Source of the DNA: Paenibacillus sp. RUD330
Lineage (GTDB): Bacteria > Bacillota > Bacilli > Paenibacillales > Paenibacillaceae
Direction of reading: 5' to 3'
DNA length: 64,000 nucleotides
Assembly (NCBI RefSeq): GCF_002243345.2
Contig: NZ_CP022655.2
Location: 4,768,001 to 4,832,000 of the forward strand
Part shown: piece by piece, positions 63,716 to 64,000 of the stretch
How positions within the stretch are numbered: the first letter of the stretch is position 1
Layout of the letters: each line of letters begins with the position of its first letter
Program-made: the position numbers and the translations under genes
The notes under the pieces: generated by a model
The model's input: the letters and a program-made list of their open reading frames with translations, nothing else
Databases searched by the model: none
What the model was told of the DNA's origin: nothing

Positions 63716-64000
63716 CTATTTGGCCGAATATCCGGCATCTACGGCTACTGTCGTTCCCGTGACCCTCTGCGACCCGTCGCTTGCCAGCCAGACCATGGCT
63801 TCGGCCACATCCCTCGGCGAGACGACGGTGTTGAGCGCGACGGATTCCAGATCGATCGCCTCCTGGTCGCCCAGCCGGATGCCGAGCGAGTCCGCCACGA
63901 CCTTGGTCATATGCCCGTCCAATCGCTCGTCGTCGTACACCGGCCCCGGGCAGATGGCGTTGACCCGGATGTTCCGGGGGGCGTAGTCCAGCGCAGCCGA
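63716..64000 (-). CDS. Short-chain dehydrogenase/reductase (5' part outside window)
   Basis: The C-terminal 94 residues of an SDR enzyme: SAALDYAPRNIRVNAICPGPV, the conserved strand after the active-site helix, then SPRDVAEAMVWLASDGSQRVTGTTVAVDAGYSAK, the usual SDR ending. The catalytic Ser/Tyr/Lys and NAD(P) loop lie upstream of the window. It ends 16 bp before the first NRPS gene on the same strand, so it probably belongs to the cluster and oxidises or reduces a building block or the product. Confidence 0.85.
   Translation of the reverse strand, partial: SAALDYAPRNIRVNAICPGPVYDDERLDGHMTKVVADSLGIRLGDQEAIDLESVALNTVVSPRDVAEAMVWLASDGSQRVTGTTVAVDAGYSAK

Overview
The window is about 64 kb of a high-GC Firmicute chromosome, most likely from Paenibacillaceae (Paenibacillus or a close relative). 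The evidence is the gene style, not a database hit: YesM/YesN two-component pairs beside LplA/B/C-type sugar ABC transporters, LacI-type palindromes, cre boxes, strong AGGAGG ribosome sites, a YhcN-like lipoprotein, a B. subtilis-like Dct sensing module and Gram-positive lipoproteins. No rRNA, tRNA, IS element or prophage was seen.

Layout. 1-1776: a gluconate-2-dehydrogenase-type membrane oxidoreductase pair (GMC subunit cut by the window edge). 1907-5215: a secreted lipoprotein, a MerR/TipAS regulator with a textbook 19-bp-spacer promoter, a PCYCGC lipoprotein and a DUF4309 secreted protein. 5472-21826: a polysaccharide-use region, all on the minus strand, with two sugar ABC transporters. 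One is in an operon with a LacI regulator and a secreted GH8 glucanase. The other is with a YesM/YesN two-component system, followed by an apparently cytoplasmic GH5 enzyme. Between them lies a 1.3 kb gene-free stretch (11455-12766) of inverted repeats, a 22-bp tandem repeat and a 13-bp x 29 minisatellite with a 117-bp higher-order period. 22126-25200: TetR regulator and MMPL exporter. 25417-26040: uridine kinase.

26115-41594: a complete type I-C CRISPR-Cas system. The operon cas3-cas5-cas8c-cas7-cas4-cas1-cas2 runs on the minus strand. It is flanked by two large arrays (about 40 and 59 repeats) whose leaders share a 43-bp element. The arrays use repeats differing at one position and share an identical leader-proximal spacer.

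41666-48283: a C4-dicarboxylate module. A TRAP-type binding protein diverges from a DctS-like kinase and DctR-like regulator, then come malic enzyme (preceded by a double cre site) and a dicarboxylate symporter. The kinase gene carries an in-frame TAG stop inside its ATPase domain.

48359-64000: the most novel part, a compact NRPS gene cluster on the minus strand that continues past the window end. In transcription order it holds an SDR (partial), a C-lobe/A/PCP protein, an ATP-grasp ligase, an A/PCP/C protein, a C-lobe/A/PCP/C/PCP/TE protein, a nitrilase-family amidohydrolase, a type II thioesterase and an MFS exporter. Hand-read adenylation codes suggest Thr, Val and Ser. The terminal thioesterase has Cys in place of the nucleophilic Ser. 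The last condensation domain has HN in place of HH and is followed by a PCP with no adenylation domain. I do not recognise this assembly line as a known product family. Coordinates, repeat counts and residue numbers were worked out by hand.
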